A stretch of 48,641 nucleotides of DNA from positions 1 to 48,641 of the forward strand of contig DXQT01000006.1 in assembly GCA_019411365.1 (NCBI GenBank), read 5' to 3'. Source of the stretch: Roseburia sp. GTDB lineage: Bacteria; Bacillota_A; Clostridia; Lachnospirales; Lachnospiraceae. How positions within the stretch are numbered: position 1 is the first letter of the stretch; each line of letters starts with the position of its first letter. The position numbers and the translations under genes are program-made. Under the pieces are notes generated by a model. The model did no database searches, was not told the DNA's origin, and worked only from the letters and a program-made list of their open reading frames with translations. Below are positions 39,998 to 48,641 of this stretch, piece by piece.

Positions 39998-41215
39998 ATG
40001 GGAAAAAGAACACGGATTGTTTTATATGCACTGTCGCTTGTGATATTGCTTGCGATGGTGACACTGATTATTTTTTCGTGGGGAAAACAGCACAGTGAGC
40101 CGGTGAATGATGCGATGTCCGAGACGGTTATCAGCAGCACGGAGGAACCGATCCAGATACCGGAAGCAGAAAAAACGGATGAGGCAGACGGGCAGGATGA
40201 AATCCAAAACGACACAGAAGAGGAAGTAACAAACATAGCAGATGGAGAAAAGGACAAGCAGACAGAAGCAGGGAATACCGAAGGAGACGGCAGCACGACA
40301 CTGATTTTTGCAGGGGATGTACTGTTTGCAAACGCCTTTAAAAGCAACTATGATGCGGGCGGCATTGAAAAAGTGATCGAGCCGCAGCTGCTGCAGGAGC
40401 TGCAGGATGCAGATATTTTCATGGTGAATAATGAGTTCCCGTTCAGTAACCGTGGAGAGCCGATGGAGGACAAACAGTTTACGTTTTGCTGTGATCCGAA
40501 ATATGTGAAGGCTTTAAATGAGATGGGCGTGGATATTGTATCACTCGCCAACAATCACACCTTAGATTATGGAAGAGATGCGTTGTCCGATACATTTACG
40601 ACACTGGACGGAGCCGGTATTTTGTATGCAGGAGCCGGGGAGACCAAAGAGCGGGCGTATGAATTGCAGGTAATCGAGAAAAATGGAAAAAAATTTGGAT
40701 TTCTTGCGGCATCCCGCGTGGTGCCGGAGTCAAACTGGAAAGTGGAAGAGCGGACACCGGGAATGCTGACCGCCTATGATGATACAAAATTGGTGCAGTT
40801 GATCAAAGAAGCGCGGAGTGAATGTGATTTCCTGTCGGTCTATATCCACTGGGGCGTGGAATATGATGCGTATCCGCAGGACTATCAGACAAAGATTGCC
40901 ACGGATTGTTTTACTGCAGGGGCAGATCTGATTCTTGGAGCACATACACACTGTTTACAGGGAATCTCATATATCAGTGGAAAACCGGTCTTTTACAGTC
41001 TTGGAAACTTTGTATTTGGACAGAGCATTGATAAGACGGTTGCAGTGAAAGTACAGGTCTCATCCGATGGAACCGCATCCTATGAATTACTTCCGGTTTA
41101 TGCGGCAGGGGGCACAACAAGACTGATGGATATAAACAGTGCATCAGCACTGTATCAGTATATGACACAGATTTCAAATGGTATTACGATTGACGCCGAT
41201 GGAAAAATCAATTAA
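39998..41215 (+). CDS. CapA/PgsA-family surface protein
   Basis: A 405-residue protein with a signal anchor (about 6-28), an acidic low-complexity linker (about 35-98), then a metallophosphatase-like CapA domain: LIFAGDVLFAN, MVNNEFPFSNRGEP, VSLANNHTLDYG, YIHWGVEYDAYPQ, LILGAHTHCLQG, VFYSLGNFVFGQ. Family members take part in poly-gamma-glutamate or capsule processes. No pgsBC genes are here, so it is probably a stand-alone surface phosphatase or capsule-related enzyme. A CPBP protease follows 13 bases later. Confidence 0.88.
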   Translation: MGKRTRIVLYALSLVILLAMVTLIIFSWGKQHSEPVNDAMSETVISSTEEPIQIPEAEKTDEADGQDEIQNDTEEEVTNIADGEKDKQTEAGNTEGDGSTTLIFAGDVLFANAFKSNYDAGGIEKVIEPQLLQELQDADIFMVNNEFPFSNRGEPMEDKQFTFCCDPKYVKALNEMGVDIVSLANNHTLDYGRDALSDTFTTLDGAGILYAGAGETKERAYELQVIEKNGKKFGFLAASRVVPESNWKVEERTPGMLTAYDDTKLVQLIKEARSECDFLSVYIHWGVEYDAYPQDYQTKIATDCFTAGADLILGAHTHCLQGISYISGKPVFYSLGNFVFGQSIDKTVAVKVQVSSDGTASYELLPVYAAGGTTRLMDINSASALYQYMTQISNGITIDADGKIN

Positions 41216-41228
41216 AGGGGAGAAGAAC

Positions 41229-42344
41229 ATGAAAAAGAAACTTATGAGAATGCCGAAGGTGGTTACGATACTCGTTGCGATACTGATTGTAGCGATTTTT
41301 CTTGGAAGTATGGATGTAGCAGCGTTTTTCCTTGCCAATACAGTTTCACTTCCGGGTTATGGAAACAGCATGATCGCAGAGTTCGCGGCAGGGGTGGTTG
41401 CATTCCTGTTTTTATGTCTGTTTGGTTATGTTGGAATATTGAAAGAAAAGGGAAAAGGATTTATCAATGGACTTTATATTGGTGGATTCCTGACAGGATA
41501 CTGTTGTCTGGAACTGGCGGCACAGCTTTATGTGCAGATGATGACACCGGATACAAAAGTTGTATCTGCATTGGAAATCCTGTTCTTTGCGGCAACCATG
41601 TTTCTGATCGGATGGACGGAAGAACTTGTTTTCCGCGGTGTGATCTTGAATCTGTTTCTGGAACGTTTTTCCAAAACAAAAAGAGGAATTCTCTGGGCAG
41701 TCATTCTCAGTGGGGTATTGTTTGGGGCGGTACATTTGACAAATATTTCACAGGGAGTGACTGTGACGAGTGCGATGATCCAGGCAATCAACGCTGCCTT
41801 TCTGGGTGTGATCTTTGGCGCAGTTTATGCCCGGTCAGGAAATATCTGGCTTGTAATGACTTTTCATGCACTGGTCGATTTTGCAAGTCTGATGGGCAGC
41901 GGAATTTTTGGAGTTGGAACAACTGTGGAACAGATCAACCAGATGTCTGCCGCTAATTTGATCGCCGTTCCTGTTTTGCTGATTCCGTGTATTGTGCTGC
42001 TTCGCCCGAAAAAACTTCTGGAGATGGAGCAGGAGGCAAATCATATCGTGGTGTTTGAAACATTCGAGGAGGCAGACCGAAATGCTGCTCTGTCGCTTGC
42101 GCTCGGAATGATATCCATTTTGACTGGCTTTATGGGATATGGTCTTGGCATTGGAATCGCTGGACTGATCGGTGGCAGGCTTTCGAGAAAGGTGCAGCCG
42201 GAGAAAAACGGAATGGCACTGGCGGGTATGATTTTATCCGGAATCGGTATGGCGGTATCGATCATCGGAATGATCGTGCTGTGTTTTGTCTATTCAAATC
42301 TGAATGGTCTCTCTGCCGTTATGATGACGAATGGTGTGAAGTGA
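41229..42344 (+). CDS. CPBP intramembrane protease fused to a DUF4190-like region
   Basis: A 371-residue polytopic protein. The CPBP (Abi/type II CAAX-like) core has EELVFRG (about 133-139), a histidine in AVHLTNIS and a later HALVDFASL. A C-terminal extension of about 90 residues has two more helices with SLALGMISILTGFMGYGLGIGIAGLIGGRLSRK and MALAGMILSGIGMAVSIIGMI, resembling DUF4190. ATG 41229 follows AAGGGGAG; the longer frame would overlap capA. Such proteases process prenylated or peptide substrates; the target here is unknown. Confidence 0.85.
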   Translation: MKKKLMRMPKVVTILVAILIVAIFLGSMDVAAFFLANTVSLPGYGNSMIAEFAAGVVAFLFLCLFGYVGILKEKGKGFINGLYIGGFLTGYCCLELAAQLYVQMMTPDTKVVSALEILFFAATMFLIGWTEELVFRGVILNLFLERFSKTKRGILWAVILSGVLFGAVHLTNISQGVTVTSAMIQAINAAFLGVIFGAVYARSGNIWLVMTFHALVDFASLMGSGIFGVGTTVEQINQMSAANLIAVPVLLIPCIVLLRPKKLLEMEQEANHIVVFETFEEADRNAALSLALGMISILTGFMGYGLGIGIAGLIGGRLSRKVQPEKNGMALAGMILSGIGMAVSIIGMIVLCFVYSNLNGLSAVMMTNGVK

Positions 42345-42373
42345 TTTTAATAGTATCGTGAGGAGAAAATACA

Positions 42374-43315
42374 ATGGAATATATTTGTGGATTTACCTTT
42401 GCGCCTTTTTGCGGCGCAGGCGTTTTAAACAGTGCATCGGCAAAAGAAAGCTTAAAACAGATGCAGGAGAGGACCGGAGCAGACTTTGTAATATTTGCAC
42501 CAAATGGAGTGCAGAAAAATGCCCATTCAGAAGAGATCTGCTATACATCAGAGGCGACAATGACAGATGAGGAACTTGTGGAGATGATCGCTTATGCAAA
42601 AGAACTGGGACTCCGTGTGGCATTGAAACCGACTGCAAACTGCGCAGATGGAACATGGAGGGCATTTATCAGTTTCTTTGACTATGATGTGGTGTGCGAG
42701 GCAAAGTGGAGCAACTGGTTTCCATCTTACACTGCGTTTCAGCTGCACTATGCAAAAATAGCAGAGAAAACAGGATGCGAAATATTTATTGCAGGATGTG
42801 AGATGGTCATGACGGAACACCGGGAAAAAGAGTGGCGTAAGCTGATCTCGGATATAAAAGAGGTCTATCATGGTCTTGTGTCTTACAATACAGATAAATA
42901 TCAGGAAGAACATGTGACGTGGTGGGATGCGGTGGATGTCATTTCATCGAGTGGCTATTATCCGATACATGACTGGGAAAATCAGTTAGACCGGATTGAG
43001 CGTGTTGTGAAAAAATATCAGAAGCCGTTCTTTTTTGCGGAGGCTGGATGTATGTCAGTGAAAGATTCCAATCTGGTGCCAAATAACTGGGAAGTGCGCG
43101 GTGATGTAGATCTTCAGGGACAGCGTGACTGGTATGAAGCAATGTTTGAGGCTTGTGAGAAGCGCGACTGGCTTAAAGGAATGGCATTCTGGTCATGGAA
43201 TCCAAAGCTTCCGACCAGAGAACAGGCGCTATTGATGGGGGATTACGAGATATATCAAAAGCCGGCGGAACAGGTGGTCAAAGAACATTTTTCACAGCTT
43301 ACAAAGAGCAGGTAA
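42374..43315 (+). CDS. GH113-like glycoside hydrolase (beta-mannanase type)
   Basis: A 313-residue cytoplasmic TIM-barrel enzyme with no signal peptide. Candidate acid/base Glu143 lies in AGCEMVM and nucleophile Glu223 in FFAEAGC; FAPNGVQ, KPTANCADGTWRAFI and AFWSWNPKLP fit GH113, which cleaves beta-1,4-mannosidic links in manno-oligosaccharides. GAGGAG precedes the ATG. It heads the set with phosphohexomutase, GH36 and LacI genes, and so should process imported galactomanno-oligosaccharides. No transporter is within the window. Confidence 0.8.
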   Translation: MEYICGFTFAPFCGAGVLNSASAKESLKQMQERTGADFVIFAPNGVQKNAHSEEICYTSEATMTDEELVEMIAYAKELGLRVALKPTANCADGTWRAFISFFDYDVVCEAKWSNWFPSYTAFQLHYAKIAEKTGCEIFIAGCEMVMTEHREKEWRKLISDIKEVYHGLVSYNTDKYQEEHVTWWDAVDVISSSGYYPIHDWENQLDRIERVVKKYQKPFFFAEAGCMSVKDSNLVPNNWEVRGDVDLQGQRDWYEAMFEACEKRDWLKGMAFWSWNPKLPTREQALLMGDYEIYQKPAEQVVKEHFSQLTKSR

Positions 43316-43367
43316 TAAGATGATAAATTATTATAAACTAAAAATAAAACAAATAAGCTAAAATAAG

Positions 43368-43410
43368 TTTACATTTACTTAAAAAAAGGTTATAATTCTA
43401 ATAACCTTTT
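43368..43410 (+). promoter_or_regulatory. Promoter with overlapping operator before the phosphohexomutase gene
   Basis: TTTACA (43368-43373), 17 bases, TATAAT (43391-43396). A perfect ten-base inverted repeat AAAAGGTTAT (43384-43393) and ATAACCTTTT (43401-43410) overlaps the -10. It could be a repressor site or an early hairpin. Upstream is the block AAATAAGCTAAAA, which recurs near 48,610. Confidence 0.65.
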
Positions 43411-43463
43411 GAGAGAACGGAAAAATCTTTCAAAAATAGCAGGAAGAAGATAGGAGAATTGCG

Positions 43464-45182
43464 ATGAGTTACATGGAAACCTACAGAGAATGGTGTACAA
43501 ACCCATATTTTTCAGAAGAAACAAGAGCAGAATTAGAAGCAATCAAGGATAATGAGGCAGAGATCGAGGATCGCTTCTACCGTCAGCTTGAGTTTGGAAC
43601 CGGAGGACTTCGAGGTGTAATCGGAGCAGGAACGAACCGTATGAACAGCTACACTGTAAGACAGGCGACACAGGGACTTGCAAACTATATCATTTCCCAG
43701 AACGGACAGGAAAAAGGAGTTGCCATCGCACACGATTCCAGAATCATGTCACCGGAATTTGCCGAGGAGGCAGCACTCTGCCTGAATGCAAACGGAATCA
43801 GGGCTTATGTGTTTGACAGCCTTCGCCCGACACCGGAGCTTTCATTTGCAGTCCGTGAACTTGGCTGTGTTTCTGGAATTGTGATCACAGCAAGCCATAA
43901 CCCAAGAGAATATAATGGATACAAAGTTTACTGGGAGGATGGTGCACAGATCACACCGCCTCATGATAAAAATATCCTTGCAGAAGTTGCAAAAGTAACT
44001 TCTTTTACACAGGTTAAGACTATGGCAAAAGAGGATGCCGTGAAAGCCGGACTTTTTGTGACAATCGGAAAAGAAATCGATGACCGTTACATGGAAGAAC
44101 TGAAAAAACAGTCCATCCATCCGGAGATCATCAAAGAGATGGCAAAGGACATCAAGATTGTATACACACCGCTACATGGAACCGGAAATCTCCCGGTGCG
44201 CCGTGTGTTAAAAGAACTTGGATTTGAAAATGTCTATGTTGTAAAAGAGCAGGAACTTCCGGACGGAAACTTCCCGACTGTAGCATATCCAAACCCGGAA
44301 TCTCCAAAGGCATTTGAACTTGCCTTAAAACTTGCAAAAGAAGTGGATGCAGACATCGTGCTTGCGACAGATCCGGATGCAGACCGTCTTGGCGTATACT
44401 GCAAAGACACAAAGACCGAAGAGTATGTGACTTTCACCGGAAATATGTCCGGAATGCTAATCGCAGAATATATTTTAAGAGAGAAAACGGCAACTGGAAC
44501 GATGCCGGAGAATCCTGCACTTGTAGAGACTATCGTTACAACGGACATGGCAAAAGCAATGGCAGCTTCCTACGGCGTGGCACTGATCGAGGTACTGACC
44601 GGATTTAAGTATATCGGAGAGCAGATCAAATGGTTTGAACAGAATCATTCACACAACTATGTATTCGGTCTGGAGGAAAGTTATGGATGCTTAGCCGGAA
44701 CATATGCAAGGGATAAAGATGCCTGTGTGGCAGTCATGATGTTGTGCGAGGTGGCTTCCTGGTGCAAAAAACATGGAAAAACATTGTGGGATGCCATGAT
44801 CGACCTGTATGAGAAATACGGTTACTACAGAGAGGGACTTTCCACGATGACCTTAAAAGGAATCGACGGAGCCGCCCAGATCCAGCAGATGATGAGTGAT
44901 ATGCGGAGCAATCCAAAGAAAACACTCGGTGGATTTGAAGTGCTTGCAGTCCGCGATTACAAAGAGGATACAAGAAAAGATTTAAAGACCGGGGAAGTGA
45001 CAAAAACAGGACTTCCGGCTTCCAATGTTTTATATTATGAACTTTCTGACAATGCATGGTGCTGTGTGCGCCCGTCCGGAACAGAGCCTAAGATCAAATT
45101 CTACTATGGTGTCAAAGGCACTTCTTTGCAGGATGCAGAGAAAAAACTGGAAGCATTAAAAAAGGATCTTGTGGAAGAATAG
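43464..45182 (+). CDS. Phosphoglucomutase/phosphomannomutase (alpha-D-phosphohexomutase)
   Basis: A 572-residue phosphohexomutase that interconverts hexose 1- and 6-phosphates. The phosphoserine loop is TASHNPREYNG (Ser144), the metal loop DPDADRLG (about 304-311), the sugar-specificity loop EESYG and the phosphate-binding loop RPSGTEPK. With GH113 and GH36 around it, mannose 1-phosphate or glucose 1-phosphate from phosphorolysis is the likely substrate. It has its own promoter and operator. Confidence 0.92.
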   Translation: MSYMETYREWCTNPYFSEETRAELEAIKDNEAEIEDRFYRQLEFGTGGLRGVIGAGTNRMNSYTVRQATQGLANYIISQNGQEKGVAIAHDSRIMSPEFAEEAALCLNANGIRAYVFDSLRPTPELSFAVRELGCVSGIVITASHNPREYNGYKVYWEDGAQITPPHDKNILAEVAKVTSFTQVKTMAKEDAVKAGLFVTIGKEIDDRYMEELKKQSIHPEIIKEMAKDIKIVYTPLHGTGNLPVRRVLKELGFENVYVVKEQELPDGNFPTVAYPNPESPKAFELALKLAKEVDADIVLATDPDADRLGVYCKDTKTEEYVTFTGNMSGMLIAEYILREKTATGTMPENPALVETIVTTDMAKAMAASYGVALIEVLTGFKYIGEQIKWFEQNHSHNYVFGLEESYGCLAGTYARDKDACVAVMMLCEVASWCKKHGKTLWDAMIDLYEKYGYYREGLSTMTLKGIDGAAQIQQMMSDMRSNPKKTLGGFEVLAVRDYKEDTRKDLKTGEVTKTGLPASNVLYYELSDNAWCCVRPSGTEPKIKFYYGVKGTSLQDAEKKLEALKKDLVEE

Positions 45183-45186
45183 AAAA

Positions 45187-47379
45187 ATGAACATTCAATT
45201 TGATGAAAAAAACAGAGTATTTAAGTTAGATACAGAGCATACAAGCTATGTGATGGCAGTAGTGGATAACGAGGGATTTTTAGGACATGTTTACTATGGC
45301 GCAAAGATCAGCGACACGGATGTGGCATATCTTCTGCGCACAGATGAAAATCCAATGGTGCCGTCAAAGAATAACCGCGACAGAAGCTCTTTTTTAGATA
45401 CATTTCCGATGGAGTATCCGGGAAACGGAGTGGGCGATTACCGGGAAAGTGTCATTGCGGTGCTGGATAAAAACGGTCATTCCGCTGTGCAGTTTTTTTA
45501 CAGGTCCCATCAGATTTTTGACGGAAAAAAGAAAATCCCGGGACTGCCGGCTTCCTTTGCAAAAGAGACGGAATGTCAGACGTTAGAGATCGTGACCGAA
45601 GATCCGGTGCTTGGTCTGGAAGCAGTGCTTGTATACACTGTTTTTGCAGGGAGCGACGTGATCACCAGAAGTGTGCGTGTGACAAACCATGAGGCAGAGA
45701 CGATCGCACTCACAAAAGTCATGTCGGCTTCCTTTGATATGGATGCAGAAGATTATGAGATGCTGACGCTGCATGGCTCCTGGGCGAGAGAGAGACAGAT
45801 CGAACAGCGCCCGGTCGGATACGGAAAACAGTCCGTGAGTTCTGTTCGTGGGGAATCCTCCCATCAGGAGCACCCATTTGTGGCGCTTGTTTCAAAAGAT
45901 GCCACAGAAGATCAGGGAAAAGTGTATGGAGTACATTTTGTGTATTCTGGCAACTTTCTGGCACAGGTGGAGAAAAATCAGTTTGACACCCTGCGTGTGA
46001 TGATGGGGATCCATCCGCAGGATTTCTGCTGGGAATTAAAGCAAAATGAAACATTTTATGCCCCGGAGACAGTACTTGTATTTTCTGGGAACGGACTTGG
46101 CGGCATGACGAGAAATCTGCATGATTTTTACCGCAGTCATATGATACGCAGTCCTTATAAAAATAAGAAACGTCCGATTCTGATCAACAACTGGGAAGCA
46201 ACCTATTTTGATTTTAATACGGAAAAACTCATTGCCATCGCAAAAGAAGCGAAAAAATGCGGCATTGAGATGCTGGTTATGGATGACGGATGGTTCGGTC
46301 ACCGCAATGATGATAATACAAGCCTCGGAGACTGGCAGGTCAATGAAGAAAAAATCAACGGCGGACTGAAACATCTTGTCGATGAAGTGAATGTGATCGG
46401 TCTGCAGTTTGGTATCTGGTTTGAACCGGAGATGATCTCACCGGATTCAAAACTGTATGAGGAACACCCGGACTGGGCAATAGCACTTCCGGACAGGACA
46501 CCATGCCGTTCGAGAAATCAGTTTGTGCTGGATCTGTCCAGAAAAGAAGTCAGGGATTATGTGTACGAAGCGGTGGCATCTGTTTTGCGGAGCGCCAATA
46601 TCGCCTATGTAAAATGGGATATGAACCGTCAGCTCACGGATCTTGGAAGCAGCTTTTTAGATGAACAACATCAGGGAGAACTCATGCACCGTTATGTGCT
46701 GGGGGTCTATGAACTGCAGGAACGTCTCATGACAGAGTTTCCGGATCTTTTGTTGGAAAACTGTTCCGGCGGCGGTGCCCGTTTTGATCCCGGAATGTTA
46801 TATTACAGCCCGCAGATCTGGTGCTCAGATGATACCGATGCAATCGAACGGTTGAAGATACAGGAGGGTACGGCGCTAATCTATCCACTGTCCACTATGG
46901 GCGCACACGTATCGGACTGTCCGAATCATACGGTGGGACGGGTTACTCCGTTTGCAACAAGAGGAAATGTGGCGCTGGCGGGAACATTTGGCTATGAACT
47001 TGATATCACCAAAATCCCGGAGGAGGACAGAAAACTCATTCCGGAGCAGACGGCCATGTATCACAAATACAATGATCTTGTGCGTGAGGGTGACTATTAT
47101 CGCATTGCTTCCTATGCAAAGAATCATGAATACGACTGTTATGAGGTTGTATCCAAAGATAAGAAAGAGGCACTTGTCACATTTGTACAGGTGTTAAACC
47201 GCCCGAATTATCACAGCCGCAGAATCTGCCTGAAGGGACTGCAGCCGGATAGAAACTACCAGATTGAAGGGGACAAAGGTGTTTATCATGGAGATACACT
47301 GATGCATGCCGGAATCAATATCCCGAATATGTGGGGCGATTTCCAGTCTGTGTTGATCCATGTGAAGGCGGCGGAGTAA
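45187..47379 (+). CDS. GH36 alpha-galactosidase
   Basis: A 730-residue cytoplasmic GH36 enzyme that removes alpha-1,6-galactose from galactomannan or raffinose-type oligosaccharides. Nucleophile Asp478 lies in KWDMNRQLTDLG and acid/base Asp548 in CSDDTDAIERL, the same numbers as I recall for Geobacillus AgaA; LLENCSGGGARFDPG is also conserved. The N-terminal beta-supersandwich domain precedes the barrel. The start is five bases after the phosphohexomutase stop, so the two are co-transcribed. Confidence 0.94.
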   Translation: MNIQFDEKNRVFKLDTEHTSYVMAVVDNEGFLGHVYYGAKISDTDVAYLLRTDENPMVPSKNNRDRSSFLDTFPMEYPGNGVGDYRESVIAVLDKNGHSAVQFFYRSHQIFDGKKKIPGLPASFAKETECQTLEIVTEDPVLGLEAVLVYTVFAGSDVITRSVRVTNHEAETIALTKVMSASFDMDAEDYEMLTLHGSWARERQIEQRPVGYGKQSVSSVRGESSHQEHPFVALVSKDATEDQGKVYGVHFVYSGNFLAQVEKNQFDTLRVMMGIHPQDFCWELKQNETFYAPETVLVFSGNGLGGMTRNLHDFYRSHMIRSPYKNKKRPILINNWEATYFDFNTEKLIAIAKEAKKCGIEMLVMDDGWFGHRNDDNTSLGDWQVNEEKINGGLKHLVDEVNVIGLQFGIWFEPEMISPDSKLYEEHPDWAIALPDRTPCRSRNQFVLDLSRKEVRDYVYEAVASVLRSANIAYVKWDMNRQLTDLGSSFLDEQHQGELMHRYVLGVYELQERLMTEFPDLLLENCSGGGARFDPGMLYYSPQIWCSDDTDAIERLKIQEGTALIYPLSTMGAHVSDCPNHTVGRVTPFATRGNVALAGTFGYELDITKIPEEDRKLIPEQTAMYHKYNDLVREGDYYRIASYAKNHEYDCYEVVSKDKKEALVTFVQVLNRPNYHSRRICLKGLQPDRNYQIEGDKGVYHGDTLMHAGINIPNMWGDFQSVLIHVKAAE

Positions 47380-47431
47380 ATATAAAATTTGGTATTATTT
47401 GAAATAATAATAAAAAATAAGAGGTGAGGAC

Positions 47432-48454
47432 ATGGCGAAGGCAGTGAAACTGGCCGACATCGCAGAGCGGTTGTCAGTCAGCACCGTCACAGTTTCCAAG
47501 GCGCTCTCCGGACAAAAGGGTGTCAGTGAGGAAATGCGGGAAAAGATAAAAAGTCTTGCGGAGGAGCTGGGTTATCAGCAGCCGTCTGCAAGAAAGAGCC
47601 AGAATACAGGGAATAGTTATAATATCGGAGTGCTGATCGCCACCAGATATATGGGCTTGTATGAATCTTTTTACTGGCAGATGTATCAGCAGGTGGCAAC
47701 AAAAGCTGTATCCAAGGGTTGTTTTACGCTGATGGAAGCGGTCGGCGAGAAGGAAGAAAAGAATGGGACAGTCCCAATCCTGATCCAGGAGCAGAAGGCA
47801 GACAGCCTGATCATTATCGGAAGGATGCAGGATGAGTATTTAAAAGTATTAAACCGGAAAGCAAATGTTCCAATCTTGTATCTGGATTTCTGCACGGAGG
47901 ACCGGAAGACAGATGCAGTGATCTCAGACAGCTATTATGGAGCCTACCGGCTGACCAATTATCTATTCGATATGGGACATCGTAAGATCGGATATATTGG
48001 AACGATCCTTTCCACCGGATCTATTACAGACCGTTATTTGGGATATATGAAATCCATGATGGAGCATGGGGAAAGAATAAAGGATGAGTGGCTGCTAGAA
48101 GACCGTGACAAGGAGACGGGGGTTATTGATGCAGATCTCTACATGAAACTTCCGGAGGATATGCCGACAGCGTTTGTCTGTAATTCAGATGTGACGGCAA
48201 GCTATTTTATTCCAAAACTGCGTCAGAACGGATATCGTGTGCCGGAAGACATTTCAGTGGTCGGCTATGATAATTATCTGTATCCAGGACTTTGTGACGT
48301 GCCGCTTACAACCTATGAAGTAGATATTAAGGAGATGGCACGGCGTGCGATTCATATTATGCTCAAAAAACTGAATGGTGAAAATTACAGGCAGGGTATA
48401 AGCATTGTGGAAGGACATCTGGTGATTCGGGAGAGTGTTACGGATATCAGTTAG
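47432..48454 (+). CDS. LacI-family transcriptional regulator
   Basis: A 340-residue repressor: helix-turn-helix VKLADIAERLSVSTVTVSKALSGQKGVSEEMREKI, hinge helix region LAEELGYQ, and a periplasmic-binding-like ligand domain ending in MARRAIHIMLKKLNGENY. GAGGTGAGG precedes the ATG. It lies 52 bases after GH36 in the same direction and is the probable sugar-responsive regulator of the GH113-phosphohexomutase-GH36 group. Confidence 0.92.
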   Translation: MAKAVKLADIAERLSVSTVTVSKALSGQKGVSEEMREKIKSLAEELGYQQPSARKSQNTGNSYNIGVLIATRYMGLYESFYWQMYQQVATKAVSKGCFTLMEAVGEKEEKNGTVPILIQEQKADSLIIIGRMQDEYLKVLNRKANVPILYLDFCTEDRKTDAVISDSYYGAYRLTNYLFDMGHRKIGYIGTILSTGSITDRYLGYMKSMMEHGERIKDEWLLEDRDKETGVIDADLYMKLPEDMPTAFVCNSDVTASYFIPKLRQNGYRVPEDISVVGYDNYLYPGLCDVPLTTYEVDIKEMARRAIHIMLKKLNGENYRQGISIVEGHLVIRESVTDIS

Positions 48455-48457
48455 TAT

Positions 48458-48500
48458 GGAAAGCTGTAAAAGTAGATCACTTTTGCAGCTTTCTTTTTTA
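48458..48500 (+). terminator. Terminator after the LacI gene
   Basis: GAAAGCTG and CAGCTTTC arms, extended by AAAAGT/ACTTTT, followed by a T run. Confidence 0.85.
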
Positions 48501-48533
48501 TGTAATAGGAACTTTGTTTCTATTACATAAAAA
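48497..48533. repeat. Inverted repeat TTTATGTAATAG / CTATTACATAAA
   Basis: Twelve-base perfect arms around an 11-base centre, just after the LacI terminator. It could be a second terminator for genes converging from outside or an operator for the next unit. Confidence 0.55.
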
Positions 48534-48641
48534 TGCTCTGCAAGGAAAATTACATATTCATGTGATTAAATTAATTTTTAAACTAAAATATAAAAGAAAA
48601 TTAAGCAATAAAATAAGCTAAAAAATTAATTTAAAAAAATT
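48534..48641 (+). promoter_or_regulatory. AT-rich region resembling the upstream part of the 43.37-kb promoter
   Basis: The last 108 bases have no gene. AAACTAAAA and AAATAAGCTAAAA recur from 43,336-43,366, suggesting that another unit with the same regulation begins just beyond the window. Confidence 0.4.

Noticed and set aside
1..48641. CRISPR array or prophage region
   Set aside because: No regularly spaced direct repeats and no structural, packaging or integrase genes were found.

Overview
The window is chromosomal DNA of a moderately low-GC Gram-positive anaerobe. The gene families (DUF4317, DUF4358 with MBOAT and DHHW proteins, PadR-DUF1700-DUF4097, CD1871A, a T-box leader, ECF transport, and a GH113-phosphohexomutase-GH36-LacI set) point to the Lachnospiraceae, most likely a Roseburia or Agathobacter relative. 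The genus is an inference from gene content. There is no phage, conjugative element, rRNA operon or CRISPR array. Mobility is suggested only by palindromic intergenic elements.

Layout. 1-2.0 kb: a minus-strand redox operon (TlpA-like lipoprotein, a 48-residue CXXC membrane protein, a polyferredoxin), divergent from an OmpR-type two-component system (2.1-4.1 kb). 4.3-7.6 kb: DUF4358 lipoprotein, MBOAT acyltransferase and DHHW protein, probably for O-acetylation of a surface glycan. 7.8-11.1 kb: two consecutive ECF sigma/membrane regulator pairs. 11.1-13.9 kb: an Rpn-type nuclease and a lipoprotein serpin. The serpin has the same candidate ECF promoter, with identical spacing, as the first sigma gene. 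14.0-16.8 kb: an ABC importer behind a 210-bp palindromic leader. 16.8-19.2 kb: two divergent PfkB sugar kinases. 19.5-23.7 kb: CarD-like regulator, DUF3267, DUF4317, a TspO that lacks a helix, two tRNA-Gly genes and an FMN-bind-like protein.

23.7-26.6 kb: two inverted copies of a ~335-bp hairpin element enclose a small AT-rich gene cluster (membrane protein, RibD-type reductase, HTH regulator). A third copy lies at the left edge of the window. Each copy sits directly behind the stop codon of a gene and has the same orientation relative to that gene. 26.6-28.7 kb: a CstA transporter under a T-box. 29.3-34.2 kb: thymidylate synthase, dihydrofolate reductase, an AEC transporter and acetolactate synthase (ilvB-ilvN). 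34.4-37.1 kb: DegV, a class V aminotransferase and an ECF transporter S component. 37.3-39.6 kb: a PadR-DUF1700-DUF4097 envelope module with its own operator. 39.6-39.9 kb: a candidate type I toxin-antitoxin pair. 40.0-42.3 kb: CapA-like protein and a CPBP protease. 42.4-48.5 kb: GH113, phosphohexomutase, GH36 alpha-galactosidase and a LacI regulator, consistent with part of a (galacto)mannan-utilisation locus.

The best candidates for something undescribed are the hairpin element bound to gene 3' ends, the ECF-serpin regulon, the large palindromic leader at 14.04-14.25 kb, the type I toxin-antitoxin locus, the TspO lacking helix 4, and the four-cysteine insertion in acetolactate synthase.
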